A stretch of DNA of 64,000 bases from Schistosoma haematobium. Lineage: Eukaryota; Platyhelminthes; Trematoda; Strigeidida; Schistosomatidae. The stretch lies in assembly GCF_000699445.3 (NCBI RefSeq), contig NC_067198.1:33260536-33324535 (forward strand), given 5' to 3'. This document shows, in pieces, positions 61,454 through 64,000 of the stretch. Both the position numbers and the translations under genes were made by a program. Positions within the stretch are counted from its first letter, which is position 1. Every line of letters begins with the position of its first letter. The notes below the pieces were generated by a model. It made no database searches. It worked only from the letters and a program-made list of their open reading frames with translations, and was not told the origin of the DNA.

Positions 61454-62092
61454 TGTGTTCGATCATCGCTGTTTCCGAAGGATTGCTGACATTCAGTGGC
61501 AACACCATGTCAGTAATGCAGAGGTTCGGCATCGTGTGTTCGGGCACAGAGATGATAATTCAATTGGTATCACCATCTTGAAACACCGACTTCGGTGGCT
61601 TGGACATGTTCTACGAATGTCGTCCCAGAGAATTACACGTCGTGCATTATTTGCCGACTCTGGGACTGGTTGGAAGAAGCGGAGAGGTGGTCAGTGCATG
61701 ACATGGTGTCGTGGCATGAAAGAAAGCTGCAAAGGACTGGCTTCTGTCGGTCCTTCACGACTCCCTGGTTGGGGTCTGAGAGATGGTGATACACAGTGGC
61801 TAGAGACGTTATCAGATATGGCTCCGAATAGAAGCCAGTGGCGATCCTGTTATAATCTTCTTTTACTTTCTTCATAAAAAGTGGTTGTGTCTCCCTTACC
61901 TGAAAGATTTCTTCTGATTGTGCCTTTGTGTTCCCTCATTACTACCACACTGCCTTACACCAATCTCTTCGTTATTGTTCTCTTTTTTTTTCTATTTCTC
62001 TTCGAATTCTCATTGTTTTGTGTGGCGCATATATATTGGCGCTCTCTTGTACCAATATTCATGTGTTCAAATAAATAAATAAACGCAAGTTT
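61454..62092 (+). mobile_element. 5'-truncated LINE B copy nested in LINE B, inverted
   Basis: The plus strand encodes SVFDHRCFRRIADIQWQHHV... to the same C-terminus and 3' tail as 60010-59375 on the minus strand, ending in (AAAT)n at about 62078-62092. I saw only about two base differences over some 630 bases (for example near 61465 and in a T run near 61985). It interrupts the host frame between ...LRKEIGQNLR (right side) and LDGEAWWSKRANELEAAAPS (left side). Direct flanks share only a loose 'ctttgcc'/'ttttgcc' word, so the target duplication is uncertain. Confidence 0.82.
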
Positions 62093-63374
62093 TGCCCAAT
62101 TTCCTTACGTAACATCCTTCGTTTATGTTCGAACTCACGGTCACCCGGAGTAGACCGACGGGCTTCAATGAGTTGTAAGGAACCTGAAGAAACCCAGTGC
62201 TTATAGGCGGGACGTTTCGCGAACCCACAACTGACTGTACCCGCCATTTTCATGGCGTCATGCAATTGCAACCAATGCTCATCTATACTTTTCGGTGGAG
62301 TGGTAGCTAGCCTAGAGGCTAGCTCGGTTCGATACTTACTTGCAACAGAAGTTGCAACCAGCTTGCTAATATCAATCCGTTTATGGCGGTCACTTCGTTG
62401 TCCACTGAAAAGTAAGGTAAGATTGGCGCAGACCAAAGCATGGTCAGAGTTCAGATAGGTACTCCAAAAGGAGCGGCAGTCTTGTACACAACCACGCCAG
62501 CGGTAGCTGATCGCGATGTGATCAACCTGAGTCCAGGCTTGAGATGCAGAGGGAGGACGTCAGGTGGCACATCGGCGATGACTGTGCCGAAAGTTAGTGC
62601 TAGCCAGAAACAGGTTGTGGTCTGTGCTCAGTTGCAGTAGACGGTCCCCGTTATCTGACCTGCGACCAACGAGTCCCCATCGGCCACCTAAACGACTCTC
62701 TTCTGTGCCTAGACGCCCGACCTGAGCATTCAAGTCTCCGGCTAGTACCACAATATCTGTCGAACGCACTTTCTGGAGAAGAACAGATAACTGGTGGTAA
62801 AACTCATCCTTGATTGCATCCGGGCTGCAATCTGTCGGAGCATAGGCGGAGATGACGAAAATACATTGTTTCTCACGCCGATTTCTTCTCACTTTGATGG
62901 AACTTTCTAATCTAACAGCACATAACCGACTGTTAATGGGGATCCAATCGACTAGTGCTGCCTCAGCTCTAGTGCTTAGTGCGACACCAACGCCAGCAAG
63001 ACTAGACGAAGATGCCACAGGGTCCCCGGATAAGCGCACGTAAAACAAGCCTTTTGAAGCGACAGATGGAGATCGAATTTGTAGTACTTCGCCAGTCTTG
63101 AATACGGGTCTCGGATAGACAACAAACATCAATATTAAGACTTTCCAAAGACATAACTAGCCCTATCTGTTGTCCGACCTGCATAAATGTGCGAACGTTG
63201 AAGGCAGCCAGTTTGAATGGTGCACGTGGTTTCAGAAAAACTGCTTCAGTCCTCGTATTCGGTGGTAACATACAATTTTCAACCGGACAGTGACTCGAGA
63301 ACGTCTAGATACAGTCGAATTTCCACCAAAGACGAGACGCTGTATAAGTATAAAAGAGGGTGAATAATGTGGAC

Positions 63375-63377
<3 letters not shown>

Positions 63378-63436
<59 letters not shown>

Positions 63437-63500
63437 TAATAATAATAATAATGACAATAATAGTAGTAGTAATAATAATAATAGTATTAATAATGACAAT
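63378..63500. repeat. (AAT)n microsatellite
   Basis: About 40 imperfect AAT units on the plus strand, between the LINE B leader and its endonuclease start. Open frames here (poly-Asn, poly-Ile or poly-Leu) are artefacts of the repeat. Confidence 0.95.
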
Positions 63501-63579
63501 AATTGTAATGATAATAATTTGAATCAATTGCTTGTTTTTCGAAGCGAGAAAAGTAATTTCCATAGACATAGAGAGTTCA

Positions 63580-63965
63580 TCATTTGTGTGTGGACTGTGA
63601 TACTGCCCGGGTGCCCGAACCGAAGCAGGTGGTTATCTTAGGGGGCCACTCCCCGAGCCTTTGACCTAAAGGTCTAACCCACAAGGCAATGGAGCATCGT
63701 AAGGAGATGCAGTCCCATGGTAGCCGGTGACCAACGATTGGTTCATACGCCATTTGTTCCCGCAGGATACTGGAGCCCATGTGCACCATTGATTTGTGAT
63801 CCGGTTAAAGCGCCGGACATTCGCTTTTCGTCCTCTCATTTTCGTAAACAACACCCCCGCCACGAGAAGGCAGTGAGTAGGACTTCCCTGGCAGAGGCTG
63901 TATACGCGCGGCCGTGTGAGAGTATTTCGAGAGGGAGAGCGGACTCTCCCCACTCTCGGCCGTAC
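63580..63965 (-). repeat. Leader region of LINE B, shared with 32400-32835
   Basis: This is a direct counterpart of the repeat at 32400-32835, with shared blocks 'gaagcaggtggtt', 'tggagcccatgtgcac' and 'cggacattcgcttttcgtcc'. Homology ends at about 63965 ('cggccgtacc'), which I take as the element's 5' end. The last 35 bases of the window show nothing recognisable. Confidence 0.7.
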
Positions 63966-64000
63966 CTAGACGTAAACAAACTTAAGTGTAGGAGAGGTAC

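Larger units (their letters stand above)
59375..63965 (-). mobile_element. RTE-type LINE family B, interrupted by its own 3' end
   Basis: The minus strand reads from a leader (63965-63580), through an AAT microsatellite (about 63500-63378), to endonuclease (63271-62440), linker, RT and a 3' tail of TTTA units at 59385. Endonuclease blocks: FKLAAFNVRTFMQVG, CCLSETRIQD, FVISAYAPTD, VVLAGDLNAQVGR. RT blocks: GPDDLSPALF, NNYRGISLLPIASKLL, QAGFRSGRGCIDHI, FLDIRAAFDSLDR, GVRQSCPISP, catalytic YADDIVLL. Defects: a shift near 63120, a stop near 62560, the insertion at 61454-62092 and a TGA at 60202-60204. Whether the leader at 63580-63965 belongs to the element is inferred from the copy at 32325-32845. 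The RTE assignment is by protein style. Confidence 0.8.

Noticed and set aside
63279..63641. Poly-Asn, poly-Leu and poly-Ile open frames
   Set aside because: They are translations of an AAT microsatellite.
1..64000. CRISPR array, prokaryotic defence system or viral genome
   Set aside because: No regularly spaced repeats, no operon structure and no such proteins; spliced host genes and schistosome repeats explain the window.

Overview
The window looks like a piece of a schistosome (blood fluke, genus Schistosoma) nuclear genome. It is AT-rich, its genes are split into many exons with very small introns near the 5' ends, and it is crowded with tRNA-derived SINEs carrying a hammerhead ribozyme (Smalpha type) and with RTE-, CR1- and Penelope-type retroelements known from this genus. 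I cannot name the species from sequence alone. No bacterial operon, CRISPR array or viral genome is present.

Three host genes could be assembled exon by exon with consistent splice sites and phases. (1) VPS16, plus strand, 9631-24746: 12 exons, 960 codons, a core subunit of the HOPS/CORVET endolysosomal tethering complexes. (2) A TRMT2A-type tRNA uracil-5-methyltransferase, minus strand, 55250-26341: 16 exons, 634 codons, an RRM followed by the SAM-dependent methyltransferase domain. It converges tail to tail with VPS16. (3) The 3' end of an MRM3-like SPOUT 2'-O-methyltransferase (mitochondrial rRNA), minus strand, 58841-56769. Its 5' exons are not visible and probably lie beyond the right edge. 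Genes 2 and 3 are in tandem on the minus strand, about 1.5 kb apart.

Most of the rest is repeats. 1-9 kb holds two degenerate copies of an RTE-type LINE ('family A') and SINE remnants. VPS16 introns hold a Penelope-like relic, SINEs and a truncated LINE with a clean target-site duplication. TRMT2A introns hold an almost intact family A LINE (42.3-45.5 kb), a degenerate CR1-like element split by a solo LTR (49.8-53.5 kb), a family A fragment and many SINEs. The right end (59.4-64 kb) holds a second RTE-type LINE ('family B', minus strand) that is itself interrupted by an inverted, nearly identical copy of its own 3' end. A repeat at 32.3-32.85 kb joins the family B leader to its 3' tail and looks like a non-autonomous, internally deleted derivative.

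No new biochemical system was recognised. The observations most worth a second look are the hammerhead ribozymes with self-complementary stem III, two head-to-head SINE pairs (one a single insertion with a 12-bp target duplication), nested transposon insertions dated by target duplications, the self-nested family B LINE, and micro-introns of 33, 37 and 38 nt in the host genes. All comparisons with known proteins are from memory; no search was run.
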